64,000 nt of DNA from Heliopora coerulea (GCA_030142905.1 JASJOG010000294.1:273790-337789); one strand, 5' to 3'. Positions 1 through 11,789 are shown, counted from the stretch's first letter. Notes: a model not told the origin generated them from the letters alone. Made by a program: numbers and translations.

Positions 1-639
1 GAGTGGCCATCCATGAATGGAATTTATATTTTGGAGGAACAAAGTCCGAGTGTCAGCATCTTACATTTTAAGATTCAACCGGAAAAATGACGTTCGAAAA
101 ATGTAAGTCTAAGGCCATTGGTTAGTAATTGAACTCGAGAACTTGGCCATGATTTCTCGATCAATATTTCGAATTGGAGAACTTAGAGTTGTATTTTTCG
201 CAAATGGTCCCGGTTGGATTGTTAAATGTAAGATTCAGACCCTCAAAAATTTCCTCATTCAAATATAAAAAAACGAAAAAAATGGTACCACTGAAGTTTA
301 GCGGACACCAATAAGACAGTAACAGTACCGCAGGCTCACTAACTTCAGTACAAACACTAACCCTGACCTGTCAGCGACACACTGATGTCCGTTAAACTGC
401 AGTCAAGCCCAAAAAATTTCCGCCTTCACAATAAATTGACGTACCTAATCATGGCTTTTACAACTTTTGGTTCGTACTTTTTCATGGGTAATGTAGAGAG
501 GAAATTCTTTCAAGATCCAAATGAAGTGATCTTAAAAAGCTCTCGGCGACCCGTTTTATCAAAACTCCAATACTTTCCACTAGGCACTAGCTGCCTTGTT
601 ATCTGAATATTTTGTTTTCCAGCTTTGCATTTCTTCTAT
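1..639. other. left flank without a supported gene
   Basis: I see short chance open frames only. There is no recognisable protein and no clear terminal repeat. It lies downstream of the minus-strand terminal exon at 640-1074, so part of it may be that gene's 3' untranslated region, but I could not place a poly(A) signal with confidence. Confidence 0.4.
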
Positions 640-1074
640 TCATATGGCGCCGGCAGACTCCCTGTGTTTCTTCATCACGGCTTTTGGTTTACTCTCTTTT
701 GTATTTAAATCCGCGTCTTTAAAAATTGTCTTTTCAGCATCAGTACAGCGCAACGAGGGCGATGACCAGTCTATATTTGCAAACCAGTAGAAGAATGCAG
801 GTGTTAGGGGAGGCTGTGTCACTCCAATTTCCCCCTGTAGAATGTCAAACGGTTCTTCCAAGTCGTTAAACCTGTATTGGAAATCAGATAACTCTTGTGG
901 AAAATAGAAAGCGTCTTCTGGATGACAGCCATTGTGAATTTCACAGCTGTATTCCTTTCCTTCAATTTCAATGTCTACAGTCACAACGTTATCATAGTTA
1001 AATCCACCATCATGGAAAAAGCTCCCAGAAACATTCATTTGACGTCCACTCGGAAGATGTAATTCAAAAGAATT
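640..1074 (-). CDS. 3'-terminal exon of an unrecognised minus-strand gene
   Basis: Read on the minus strand, a good acceptor (a T-rich tract ending TTTTAG) is followed by an open frame of about 144 codons in phase 0 that ends in a stop at 640. The peptide is acidic, with aromatic and proline-containing segments such as FHDGGFNYDN and EIHNGCHPEDAFYFPQE, and ends in a lysine-rich tail. The composition is coding-like and differs from the element debris nearby. I do not recognise the family. There is no transmembrane segment or signal peptide in the exon. Upstream exons should lie to the right on this strand; the open frame at 1758-2003 is a candidate but I could not match its phase. It could also be a retrocopy or an element-derived exon. 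Confidence 0.5.
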   Translation of the reverse strand, partial: NSFELHLPSGRQMNVSGSFFHDGGFNYDNVVTVDIEIEGKEYSCEIHNGCHPEDAFYFPQELSDFQYRFNDLEEPFDILQGEIGVTQPPLTPAFFYWFANIDWSSPSLRCTDAEKTIFKDADLNTKESKPKAVMKKHRESAGAI

Positions 1075-1509
1075 CTAAAATAAAAAATAATGTAATGTTT
1101 GTTAATCTTAGTGTACGCCAAGGACCACGAAAGTCTGGGTGCCCTATAACCATTTCCGTAAGAAAATATATATTGTCAAAGCAGTCAAACTCAAACCTTA
1201 AGTTTGTTTGGAAAGTTTTTTGTGAATAAGTGCGGACAGTGTGCAACAGCCCGTACCTGTCAAACCTATCCGTAAGTCGACTTGTCATACCTGTCAAATC
1301 TGTCCTTAAGCTTAGGTAGTTACTAGAAAGTGAGAACAGCAAACAACTACAACATGCTCTTCAATCTAACAAAATCAAGGGAATTTTTGGAGCCTCTCAT
1401 GGCCCCCCGATACGACCGGATTATTGTTTACCATCCAACACGCTGGGGTATGCGACTGTCCCTTAACAATTCCTTGGTCAGATTGCTCTAAAGATGATTA
1501 GCTTATGTT

Positions 1510-1515
<6 letters not shown>

Positions 1516-1540
<25 letters not shown>

Positions 1541-1542
1541 GA
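1516..1542. repeat. (TA)n microsatellite
   Basis: A run of alternating T and A of about 26 bases. Similar runs recur at about 9.95, 35.5, 38.2 and 47.2 kb. Confidence 0.9.
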
Positions 1543-1757
1543 GCAAATGAATAGAAAACATTTATTTAGTGGTTGTATACAAGTTCACATCAATCATTTG
1601 TCCAGACAATCATATAAAGTTATAAGTTAAAAACTTACTACAAAGCGCTTATCGGTTGTCTACCAAGGCGACTATTTCGGGGGTTTAAAGACAATATAGT
1701 CATAATACCTTGTTCCCCCAGCAGCAATGATCAATTGCCACCTACCCATCATGGCTT

Positions 1758-2003
1758 ATTATTTTACTTATTACATCTTCAGGTGTTGAGTTAAATTTCT
1801 CGAAAACACTAGGATATTTTCTAATAGCTTTTGGTATCTGCAAATTTAGTTTGGCTCTTGATCCTCCTTGTAAACACATTGTGTGACATAACTGTGAAGC
1901 TCTAGGCACAAAATCGTCAAATAACAGTGTTACTCTAGTAATCCGTAACAGCTCCGAAAGTATCGTAGCAATTGAGGAACCTTGCGGAAAGTGTAATCTT
2001 GTT
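1758..2003 (-). other. candidate minus-strand exon or element-derived open frame
   Basis: The minus strand holds an open frame of about 80 codons with coding-like composition, including LPKAIRKYPSVFEKF-like and FVPRASQLCHTMCLQGG-like stretches, bordered by a possible acceptor (CTAACAAG) and a possible donor (GTAGGT). It has no start codon of its own. I do not recognise it. It may be an exon of the gene ending at 640, but the inferred donor phase does not fit the next acceptor, so it may equally be a transposon remnant. Confidence 0.3.
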
Positions 2004-2229
2004 AGGAATATAAAAGCTCATCATATAATTTTAGATAAACCCATGTTAATAGAGACATGGGTTACTGGGAAAGAAAAGTTTTGATTTAGCTGACGTTTTG
2101 CTGCTAATCCTGCAACATCTGCAAAGTAAGTGATAAATTTACAAGGTGATCTCGACTATATGAAAATCTATTTACAATAACAGGAAGTAATTTCCAGAAG
2201 GCTGACAGAGAATCCGTAATTACCAATTG

Positions 2230-2475
2230 CCATTACTGACAGTAATGGACTGGCCTCCACAAGAATCCTGACTTGAATATTAATGAAGCAGTTTGGGATC
2301 ACTTTGACTGAGAACGGCACAGAAGACAGCCCAAGTCCACAACAGAGCTTTACGGAGTTCTGATGGAAGGTTGGTACAACATACCAAACGATTACTTGGG
2401 GAAATTTCAGGGTAGTCTGCCTAAGAGACTTCAAGCCGTTCTACGGGCAAAAGGGGCTCATACCAAATATTGATA
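2230..2475 (+). pseudogene. Tc1/mariner transposase C-terminal remnant
   Basis: The plus strand encodes, with at least one stop, the signature end of Tc1-type transposases: a DWPPQ-PDLN motif, then a VWDHFD-like segment, then a tail reading LPKRLQAVLRAKGAHTKY. In intact proteins the glutamate or aspartate just after the PDLN motif is the third catalytic residue. The front part of the transposase, with the other two acidic residues, is not recognisable upstream. It is unrelated in position to the fuller Tc1 copy at 31.2 kb. Confidence 0.75.
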
Positions 2476-2649
2476 TCAGCCTGGACAAAAACAAATTTTC
2501 CGTACTTTTATTGTATTTTCATGTGTGTATATATTTGCAAAACGTATCTTTGTGCAATGTACGGACATATTAACAGAAATAAACATTTATAGTCCCTTGA
2601 ACATTGCTGAAACAATGTTTCTGCACTGGACTGCATAAATATATACATA

Positions 2650-2920
2650 TACATAAAAAGTTGCACAGAAACACAGAAACAAGTCGTGACCTCGAAATGC
2701 GTATCGCAGAACACAAAAACCCACGCCACAACTTTGAGCCAGCCCAACATCTGAAACAACATCCCCAACATTCTTTTACGTGAACAAAACTACATGTTGA
2801 ATATTTTAGCAAGAAACGCTTAATCGCGGAGGGACTGCTAATTAATATTAGGAATCCTAGTGTTAATAAACAAGTAAAAAGTTTTCATTGTAACCTTTTC
2901 CCTTTGGGAATAACTTAATA
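2650..2920 (+). pseudogene. Penelope-like GIY-YIG endonuclease C-terminal fragment
   Basis: One plus-strand frame reads a DLEMRIAEHKNPRHNF-like segment, then a run ending EGLLI, then NK and a FPLGIT-like end. This order matches the C-terminal half of the GIY-YIG endonuclease of Penelope-like elements, which nicks target DNA. The GIY-YIG core itself is missing upstream and a stop interrupts the frame. A hammerhead-like motif and a second Penelope-like reverse transcriptase follow on the same strand, as expected of tandem copies sharing a pseudo-LTR. Confidence 0.55.
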
Positions 2921-2967
2921 GTATAAGTTACACAACCCGGTGGACGGTATTTTATACGTGTTTCATT

Positions 2968-3010
2968 TAACCCTGAAGATGACTATATAGTCGAAAACGT
3001 TTAGTTCTTT
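2968..3010 (+). ncRNA. degenerate hammerhead-ribozyme-like motif in a Penelope-like pseudo-LTR
   Basis: CTGAAGA at 2973-2979 fits the first hammerhead core strand (CUGANGA). It is followed by a four-pair stem GACT/AGTC with an ATAT loop (2981-2992), then GAAAAC. The second core strand carries one extra A and I find no convincing stem I or cleavage triplet, so it is probably inactive. Penelope-like elements are known to carry hammerheads in their pseudo-LTRs, and the flanking reading frames are of that class. Confidence 0.5.
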
Positions 3011-3129
3011 TATTTAACGAAAATTTTTATCTGTGTCTGTGCAACTTTTTATATTACATTCAGCGATATACTTTCATGAACATTCTTTTACCGTTGGGCA
3101 TCGCTACTTCTTATCAGAAAATGCAGCAT

Positions 3130-4344
3130 CTGACATCTAAGCAGCAACGAACCGCTTCCAGCATTAGTTTCATTAAAAAAGCATTATGGCTTCGTGTAAC
3201 TCCTACTTTTCAAAAGTCGAAAGGAAATTCTTTAACGACAAAGATCGCTATATAGCTGTCCAGAAGATCTTACTAGCGAACCTACAAGACCACCACAGAA
3301 AAATGCGCCACATTAGCTACGCTTTCCATCACTTTCAACAACAAATTATTCATACACATGGAAATGGGGCATTCAAGTTACTTCAAAGAACAGTTCTACC
3401 GTTCGAACAATAGCTCGATTCGAATCATTATGTACAAAAAACAAGAAACTTAGAAATCTCTCTACACCTCATCATAAGGACGATGAATTTTCTGTCCCTA
3501 TTATCAATCTCACGGACAAAACCATCGAAAAATCAATCCTATACTATTTACGCTTTGGTCTCAATCATAGCTTCGTGGATAAAAATCGATATATTAAGCT
3601 CAACCTTGCTACTGAAATAGAATTCCTCTTTACACAAGTTAAGGATGACATTACATCTCAACAACAAGAAAATTTCAAGCATTTTCTACGTACCATGAAC
3701 AAACGTTTCGCCTACAACTTGTACCATACTACTGATTATACTTCTAAAGTTTTGCAGAAATTGGCTTCAGATAAAGATCTCGTCGTTCTATCTGGCGATA
3801 AGATCCCTCCGGAGTTATTCTCTTGAATGATAAATACGTCACGAAGATGGAAATCCTCATGCAAGAAGGAATACAAGATAGCAAATATATTGAAACTAAA
3901 AATACCAACAGTGGTCTAGACTCTTTCCAAAATTTCCGGCCATGAAATTTCAAGACTATCCTGCCTTTGGATAAAATCAAATCCAACTCTAATCAGCCAG
4001 CCTTCCTTCATGGTACTGCTAAAACACACAAATATAGCACTCCCGATGACATTACCGCTGATAACATAAAGTTAAGACCCATCGTCAGTGCAACGGCAAC
4101 ATTCTATTATGAAACAGCAAAGTATCTTGCTGAATATTTACAGCCGCTCACGGAAAATGAATTTACCATCAAGAATACTACAGGCTTCCCTTCTTGTATA
4201 AAAGAATAGACCCTTGAAAAACATGAAATACCGGTATCCTATGATGTTGCTTCCCTGTTCACCCAAGTTCCTCTCGATGAAACTCTTGACTTCATCACCG
4301 AACAGGTCTACACTGAACACAATCTCCCACAAGCATCCAAGTAT
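3130..4344 (+). pseudogene. Penelope-like element reverse transcriptase, decayed and truncated
   Basis: Several plus-strand frames together give the N-terminal and finger-palm parts of a Penelope-like reverse transcriptase. There is a KRFAYNLYHTTDYT-like region, a segment like DKDLVVLSGDK, the FLHGTAKTHK motif, LRPIVSATAT, and YDVASLFTQVPLDETLDF, which carries the first catalytic aspartate. At least three stops or frameshifts break it. The frame stops abruptly near 4344, where BEL/Pao sequence begins, so the catalytic DD motif and the endonuclease are missing. Confidence 0.8.
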
Positions 4345-7290
4345 GAATAAGAAATACCGTGCTGACCATGTACGATTTATGTCAGATATTATTGCTAAAA
4401 GGGTACGCCCGAAAAAATGATCAAGAAAATTCAACCACAGAGAAGGGTAGAGTTTGGTACTTACCTCACCACGGCATTAATAACCCCTGTAAATCAGATA
4501 AAAATCGAGTGTTATTCGACTGTTCAGTTCAATACGAAAGCCAATCTCTCAAGGACTACCTATCGCAGGGACTTGACCTACCGAATAAGCTGGTAGGCGT
4601 TCTTACAAGGTTTAGACAAGAGAAATTTGCGTTCATGGCTGACACTGAGCAGATGTTCAATCAAGTGAAAGTTAAAAGGAAAGACCAAGATTTTGTCTGT
4701 TTCCTGTGGTGACTGACGGAGACCATACAATCGAACCTACAGAATACTGTAGGACGGTACATCTTTTCGGCGGTGTATCTTTCCAAGGATTCTCAACTTT
4801 TGCCCTGAAACGAACGGCCGACGATTATGAAAGTGAGTTTGGGGCTGAAGCAGCTGATACTCCACGAAGACATTTTTATATTGACGACGGGTTAAAATCG
4901 GCCGCAACGGAAGATAAAGCGGTTAGTTTGGTACGAAATGTCAAAGGAATGTGTGGCAGAGGAGTATTTAATCTCACTAAATTCGTTAGCAAACAGCGTC
5001 AAGCTCATCTACTCCGTTCCTTACAAAGACAGAGCACGAGACGTTAAGGATCTGGAGCTTGGTCAAGACCAATTACCCATCGAGCGAGCTCTGAGAGTTT
5101 ACTGGTGCGTCCAGTCTGAAAGTTTCAAGTTTCGAATTGAGTTACAAGACCAACTTTGCACCAGAAGAGGAATTCTATGGAGTATAAGTTCAGTTTACGA
5201 CCCACTTGGACATAATGCACTAGTCGTCCTCGTAGGAAAGCAAATACTGCAAGATATATGCCATGAAAGTAATTGGGACGATCCGGTTCCCGACGATATG
5301 TACATTACATGGGAAAATGGAGAAGATAAATCATGTTGTGGGAACGACTTAGCGTTCCAAGAATCTTTAAACCACCTAATTTTGGCAAAGTCGTTTCGTT
5401 GCAGCTTCACAGTATGTCAGACGCGTCAAGAACAGGCTATGGAGTGTTCTTATTTGCCATCAGTGGACAAACATGGACAAGTACATTATTCATTCGTCAT
5501 GGGAAAAGCAAGAGTTACCCCCAGAAAGACTGTTAGCATTCCAAGACTGGAACTTGCATCTGCCGCAGTATCTGTCAGAGTAGCCGACGTGATAAAGCTG
5601 AATTAGATTACGGAGAAGTTGAGGAATATTATTAGACCGATAGTAGTTATGCTTGGCTTTATAAACGACGAATCACGCAGATTCCATGTATATGTACCTA
5701 ACAGACTACAAGTCATACGAGATCACACCTCACCAGGATAGTGGAGATACGTGGGGACTTCCATCAACGCAGCTGATGAGGCCTTACGACGATTGACTGC
5801 GAAACGGTTTGTGGAAAACTTGAAGTGGAACCAAGGTCCGGAGTTCTTGCGGCAAAGTTAGAATCATTGGCCTCAACAACGCTCCGATTATAGTGAACTC
5901 GATCCATGTAATCCTGAAATAAAGAACGTCGTCACTCACATAATCTCAGTACGAGAAAGAGACATGCTTTGTAGATTAAAACGATTCCCCAACTGGACGC
6001 AAGTAAAGATAGTCATCGCTCGCTATAAAGGATATGTACAACGCCTTTGTACGAGGGTCAAGAATATCAAACACAATCACGCGATAAGTGAAACAGCAAG
6101 GAAGAGTGCAAAGAATGTTGAGAAGCAGCCCCAACTTTCATCAATCTGCGTAGAGGAATTAGAGTGCAAAAACAGTGGTTATCCAGTGGATGCAAAGGGA
6201 TGCCTTCTCCAAGGAGATAGAAATGCTACAAGAAATGCAATCTACAGCGATTACCAATAGTCGACAATTTGCCAAGATAAAAAAGGCTACGATGGAGAAA
6301 TCTAGTGGAATCTATACATTAGATCCGTTTCTACATTCTGACGGCACGCTGAGAGTAGGCGGAAGGGTTAAAAGAGCAAATATGAGCGAGAACGTAAAAA
6401 ATCCAATTATTCTACAAAAAAATGGCCACCTACCGACCCTTATCATTAGATATTTCCATGAGAAAGCTCAGCATATTGGGAGAGGAATCACTTTAAATGA
6501 AGCACATGCAAATGGCTATTAGATCCTTAACGGAAATTTAGCAGTCCGATCATTCATTTCCAGTTGTGTTAGATTTTGCTACCTTCGGGGAACAGTTGGA
6601 GAACAGAAGATGGCTGATATTCCAAAATCGCGCTAGGAACCATCACCACCGTTTTCATATCGAGCGGTAGACTACTTCGGTCTATGGTTGGTCAAAGAAG
6701 GACGCAAAGAGGTTTAGATATGATGTCTTATTTACATGCATGGCAAGTCGACCAGTACGTATTGAAGTAGTTGGTTTACTGGATACAGATTCATTCATAC
6801 ATGCGTTGAGGCGTTTCATGGCTCGAAGAGGTCCTATCAGAGAGATTATCAGTGATCAAGGAACCAATTTTGTTGGTCCTCACAATGAATTCAAACAAGC
6901 TCTTAAAGAAAGGGATATTGCCAAGATAAAGGCCGAGCTTTTGAAGTATAACATCGATTAGAAAAGAAACGCGCCTGCCACAAGTCATTTTGGAGGAGCC
7001 TGGGAATGGTAACTTCGATCTGTTCGTAACATCCTTGCAGCAATTATCAAGGAACATGGACATCGTCTGAATGATGAAGTATTTAGAACACTCATGTGTG
7101 AAGCCGAAGCGATTATAAACGGTCAATAACTTAAGTAATCAACAGTAGATAACTTAAGCGATCCACTTTCTCCTTTGTTTCTCACACCGATGGCTCTCTT
7201 AACGGGTAAAACAAACGTGGTTTTGCCGCCACCTGGAAAATTTCAACGATTAGATACACTGTATATTGCACGTGTCGACAGAGGCGTGTA
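4345..7290 (+). mobile_element. BEL/Pao LTR-retrotransposon pol remnant
   Basis: The plus strand carries the usual order of BEL/Pao pol, spread over several frames. Reverse transcriptase: GRVWYLPHHGI, VLFDCS, LVGVLTRFRQEKFAFMAD and FYIDDGLKSA with the DD pair. RNase H-like connection: RGILWSISSVYDPLG, then SDASRTGYGVFL. Integrase: RRGPIREIISDQGTNFVG with a catalytic aspartate, and SHFGGAWE. Gag, protease and both LTRs are missing or not visible. Many stops and frameshifts mean it makes no protein. Its left edge cuts into a Penelope-like reverse transcriptase; its right edge fades near 7290. Confidence 0.85.
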
Positions 7291-7344
7291 CAGCATTTAA
7301 CAAATCAATTTTGATATCGATAGAAAACCGAATTTCTACAAAAC

Positions 7345-7620
7345 CTACAGAATGGGTTTTAATTTATTAATTAGAAAACTTTCTTTAAAGAGTAGTTCAG
7401 AAGAAGAAGGCGACGAGGATAATATTTTGAAGTTGGAAAAAGAAATGGGATGGCCAGTTTCAATGCGGTGGGAAAAGATGCTGCTGGGAGAGGGATTAAC
7501 TCTTCTGTTACCTGTCAAGGGTGAGATCCCCATATAATCTGAGTTGCGTGTGTGTAACTGTCGGCTAGTTTGGCCAACATACAATGCCCTACAGTACTGA
7601 CACGTAAATAAATACACCAC
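7345..7620 (-). pseudogene. GIY-YIG endonuclease fragment of a Penelope-like element
   Basis: Minus-strand open frame of about 91 codons. It begins VVYLFTCQYC, followed by YVGQTSRQLHTR, the hallmark of Penelope-like GIY-YIG nucleases (paired cysteines, then the YVG-T-R core). A GISPLTG stretch and a C-terminal KPIL follow. The upstream frame is closed by a stop. No matching reverse transcriptase of the same copy is directly attached. Confidence 0.65.
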
Positions 7621-7679
7621 ATGCTATTTCAGGCCATCAGCGATCTCGTCCTTGACAGGAAAAAAAGAGCCTAATGAAC

Positions 7680-8620
7680 GTAGGGGCGAAAGACGAAGCG
7701 TAATGAAATTTGAGGAAAGGTGGACGATAATAGTTTGATGAATTGAGGGCAGATTTGGCTCACATGGTCTTCAAATCCGCACTGGTAAATTCCTGGTAAA
7801 AACAGGAAGCATAATGCAAATACAAATGCTTCCTGGGCATACCCCATCTGACATCTGCCATATCTTTTAACAAATAATTTAATGATTATTAAACCTTTTT
7901 CTAAAAGACGTTATGGTACTACCAGCATAAACCTTAAAACGCTTTTTACAAATTATTAAATAACCAAATCGCAATCAAAACAAGTAATTTATGTATTACT
8001 TACACCCTTTTCCACAAAATGCCAATTCTTCCTCTACAAAATTACAAATTTGGCAGCATAGTTTACTACATTTTCCCATTCCCTTATTCCTTCTACTTTC
8101 TCCCTTAATTTTAGACCTTACTAAAATATCTTTCAAATTGTTTGGTCTCCGTATACTGTACTATTCTAGGCTTTAATTGAAAAACATGTCTCATGTCCTC
8201 AGAAGCATGTAAAATATGCCAGAGTGAATCAGTTATATCACCTATTCCCGACAACGGTGGGTGAAAAGTCATAAGTAGTGATATTCTATTAATTCGTTTC
8301 CTTCTTCTTATTACTATTTTTTTGACAAAGAAGACTATGCCATGCTCTCACCCCAGCTTTCTCAAAGTTAGAATCAGCATAATTTTTCTTAAACCCCCAC
8401 TTAATACAATTACTCCAAAGATCCCACAGCTTATCTCTATGACTGTCTTTGGTACTACATATTATTCATTTAACTCTCAGAGCCTGTCAATAGGGAACCC
8501 CCAGCTTCACATGTCTCAGATGACATGAACCATAATGCACATATTGGAGTGTATCTGAAATATACACATATAATATCTAGACTACACATCTATGAAGATC
8601 CTATTATCCTTAACAATAAT
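7680..8620 (-). pseudogene. Penelope-like reverse transcriptase C-terminus and endonuclease, decayed
   Basis: Minus-strand frames read YGSCHLRHVKLGVPY near 8.5 kb, the thumb-side motif of Penelope-like reverse transcriptases. Further along come an FHPPLSGI-like segment, a cysteine-rich CCQICNF region, and YAGSTITSFRKRFNNH near 7.9 kb, which matches the endonuclease core. All are separated by stops and frameshifts. This is a different copy from the 7345-7620 fragment, because both contain the same endonuclease region. Confidence 0.55.
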
Positions 8621-8949
8621 CCCTACATCTAAATACCAGAGCTCTCCATAAGATCATTCCCAAGTTTATTTAATCAGGTCATGGTAGCAATTAACATAAT
8701 CAAAAAATTCTAACAAAGTTTCCCTTCCATGAAGCCAAATGAAAAAAAAAATCATTAGGAAACCACTACCTCATTAAGGGACTTAAGTGATATTCCTCTA
8801 AAATTTTCTCTAAAATTTTATTTTAACGTGACAAACATCAGTAATCTTTTTACTTTTGTTCGGTTAATTTAGAATACTTTTTTTGGTGTCCAACGGATAC
8901 CTTTTTAACAGTGTAATAACAAGACCAAAAGGTCTCATATCTACTAAAA

Positions 8950-9050
8950 AACAAAAAGGACGTAACATGCAAGTGGGACTGACTGAATGGATTGCAACGC
9001 AACATACATCAGTGAAACCAAACGAAGCCTCGACAAATTAATTTAATCGA
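8950..9050 (+). pseudogene. short Penelope-like endonuclease scrap
   Basis: One plus-strand frame reads CNATYISETKRSLDK, close to the C-x-Y-I-G-E-T-K-R core of Penelope-like GIY-YIG domains. It is too short for a firm call. Confidence 0.35.
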
Positions 9051-9171
9051 ATTAATTCCGTTAAAGATTAAATTCACCTGGCGTTCGAAGGCAGTGTGTC
9101 ACAATGTTTCCTTTTTCCTTTTTAAATACTTGTGGACAGCTTCATGAGGATTATTTAGTTTTATGATAACA

Positions 9172-9500
9172 TCATCCCCTCGCCTACCGCCCAATCGTAG
9201 TGCGAGGGCCCAAGACCCGTGCGGACGAAGGTACTAATCGCGACTTGCGTGCAGTCCTTCTACACCGGTGGAGAATAGGCGAGTAACATTTCTCAGTGCT
9301 TATCTATGTCTGTATACATAAACGTGTGGATTCCGATTCACTCAACTATCGCTTGTGTAAACTCGAGGGACTGACATGTTGTTGACCTAACGTAAGGTCC
9401 ATATTGAAGGATTTTGGTTTTGTTCTTTCTCCACTTGTCTAGTATCGAATCGGTTTGTCTTCGAAACTCCCGACACATATTAGAACTAGAAGTTCCTATC
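9172..9500 (+). repeat. Crypton-related 3'-end fragment
   Basis: A CG-rich start (CCTCGCCTACCGCCC, then GTGCGAGGG), followed by TACTAATCGCGACTTGCGTG and later GACTGACATGTTGTTGA, resembles in order and wording both outer arms of the palindromic element at 35.4-38.4 kb. It is a third, diverged copy of that end without a recognisable recombinase frame. Confidence 0.5.
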
Positions 9501-9938
9501 GAACGGTCATTCCCAATGTTTGCCTAGAAAATGAAAAACCTCTATATCATTATTAACAAGTGCGATAAAGCTATATTCTGGACGATAATTCAAACTGAAT
9601 GCCGCCTAGTTATTACTCGTCTGCTGCTTCAATAGCAATTAATTTTAAATCCAGTCCCAATGAAATAGTTCTAATTTTAAGAATCAATTTGGATCAGTTT
9701 ATAAATTATGTCACCATAACTTGAGAAAACCTTGGCTAGCTTAAATAAACAAATACAAAGCATATTTTATGACCAAATCCTGTAACACAAACATAAACGA
9801 CTTCACGTGAAGTAAAACTAGACCCACTCCTGGGAATTTTCCGGTTAAAGTGGTATCATTGTTACAGCCATACACAAATACACAACCTTGTTCTGTTTGT
9901 CAGACTTAAAAAAATGTCAGGTAGTTAATTGAACGTCC

Positions 9939-9990
<52 letters not shown>

Positions 9991-11767
9991 CGTGACGTAC
10001 AATTAACTACCTGACATCTGGTTAAGTCTGGTTTGAATTCAGAACTCCACTGAAATTTTCAAGCGGAAATTACGCCAAAGAGTTCGTCGAAACTATTAAA
10101 CTTTTTAACTTGCTCCATTTCGACCTGTTCAGGTAATTATCACAACTGATTCCATGTTCATGTTCATTGATTAATTTGCTATATGAGTGAAGTTCCGCTT
10201 TCCCTAAGGCATGTGGGCTCATATGCTGGTAAAGACCGACGTATCAAGAAAAATTAAGCTCTTCGTCTACAGATATGGAATGTTGCTTAGTTTCTTATCA
10301 TGGCCATGAGAGCTCAACGCCAGTTCCTATATTCAAGATCAGTTTGGCTTCCCACATTCACAGATAAAGAACCGGCAACGGGCATCAGCTTTACTGATCT
10401 TAGCGACTTCAGTTCACAAAGATCTCAATCTCATTCGCTTTTATTGCTTCTCGGGGACACCATTCTCAATGACGAAACCATATGAAGTTAAGAACACGTA
10501 AAAAAGTTGAAAATTCTAAAGGTTTCAATGTTTCAATACAAAAAGCCAAAGGGATGTTGTCCCAAACGCCCATCCTCGTTTTAAAGTATAACTGCTCATT
10601 CTCTTTAGGAGTGCCCAACAGATAACTAGACTTACAATAACACACTAAAAATAAGCTGAGACATACAAAAAATAATATCCATACAAGCATTTACCCTCCT
10701 TTATTTGATATTGGGGAAGAGTTGTTCACGGGATTAAATGAAGTTCTTTACGGGAACTCCATACTGACCACTTCCTCATTTGAATGATTTAATTATAAGC
10801 TTGTTTTTCACGCGGAAATGATTTTAACAGACAGCCGGCAGTTTGAGTTGTGAAGTTCTGTGTGAGAACAGTGTACAATCAGGTATCTGTCCTTTTATAT
10901 TTTGTTTCCAGCTGGTTTAAATCTCACAACTGCATTGGAAAACCAGGTAAAGTTGATTTCGATTCTAACCACAAATAAACAACTAAAGCGCTCGAATCCT
11001 TGACAGGGAGAGCTTGTAAGTCAAACTTCCTATGGCGGGTGATTGATCACACCGTCAGGACTGTTCTATTTCGTATCCTACTGATATAAATTCCACACTG
11101 GTGTCGGGAAGCCCTCCTGCCCCCTATATATACGCCACTGGAAGCCAAGTAATTTATCGGTAAGGTAAGTGCATCTCATATTGGCTCTTGATGAGTCAAA
11201 TAAGTTGTCTAAATTGTCTAAATGGTCTCCAGTAATTTATTATTTTCTTATCTGACCAGATCTGGTGGTTTACTCTGACTGTTTGATCGATTGTCTTTAT
11301 AGTAAAATATTATACCCCGTCGATTTAAGTTCTACCATTTAATGGTGTTGCTAGTATCATATAAAGTAAGACTGTCCTTATACTGCTATACTTTTATGTT
11401 CAACTTGTGTTATAACTGAAATTTGAGCACTTGTAGCATGCAACCTAGCATGTATGTCAAAGTATTATGGTGGCCATCACACAACATTAATCAACTTCAG
11501 TACCAGTCTGTTCTTAAGGATTTGAAACATATTTCATGATGTGAGGACAATCCAAACACGCTATCTTATTTACATAGTGGACATGGAGACTGCTTGGCAT
11601 AGCTTCCCAATCGAGCTTGAGTCAACGGTTAATCTTGACTTCTCTTTGCTTCGTATTGCCTCTTGTTTATTTGCTCTCCGAAGTACCAGTCGCACAGTGT
11701 CGACAACAAGCAAAGATAACCGGGACTTTATTTTTGATGAGAGCGCATCACATCGTGATCGAGCGTT
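9501..11767. other. gene-free stretch
   Basis: Apart from the TA hairpin at 9901-10030 I see no feature I can support here. The short open frames have no recognisable motifs. Confidence 0.4.
9901..10030. repeat. inverted repeat around a (TA)n loop
   Basis: The left arm (9901-9938) contains CAGACTTA, GTCAGGTAGTTAATTG and ACGTC. The right arm (9993-10030) contains the reverse complements GACGTACAATTAACTACC, TGAC and TAAGTCTG. The loop is a TA run of about 40 bases. The structure could form a long hairpin and is probably a small foldback element. Confidence 0.75.
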
Positions 11768-11789
11768 TTACTTTTTTGTCGCTGACGTA

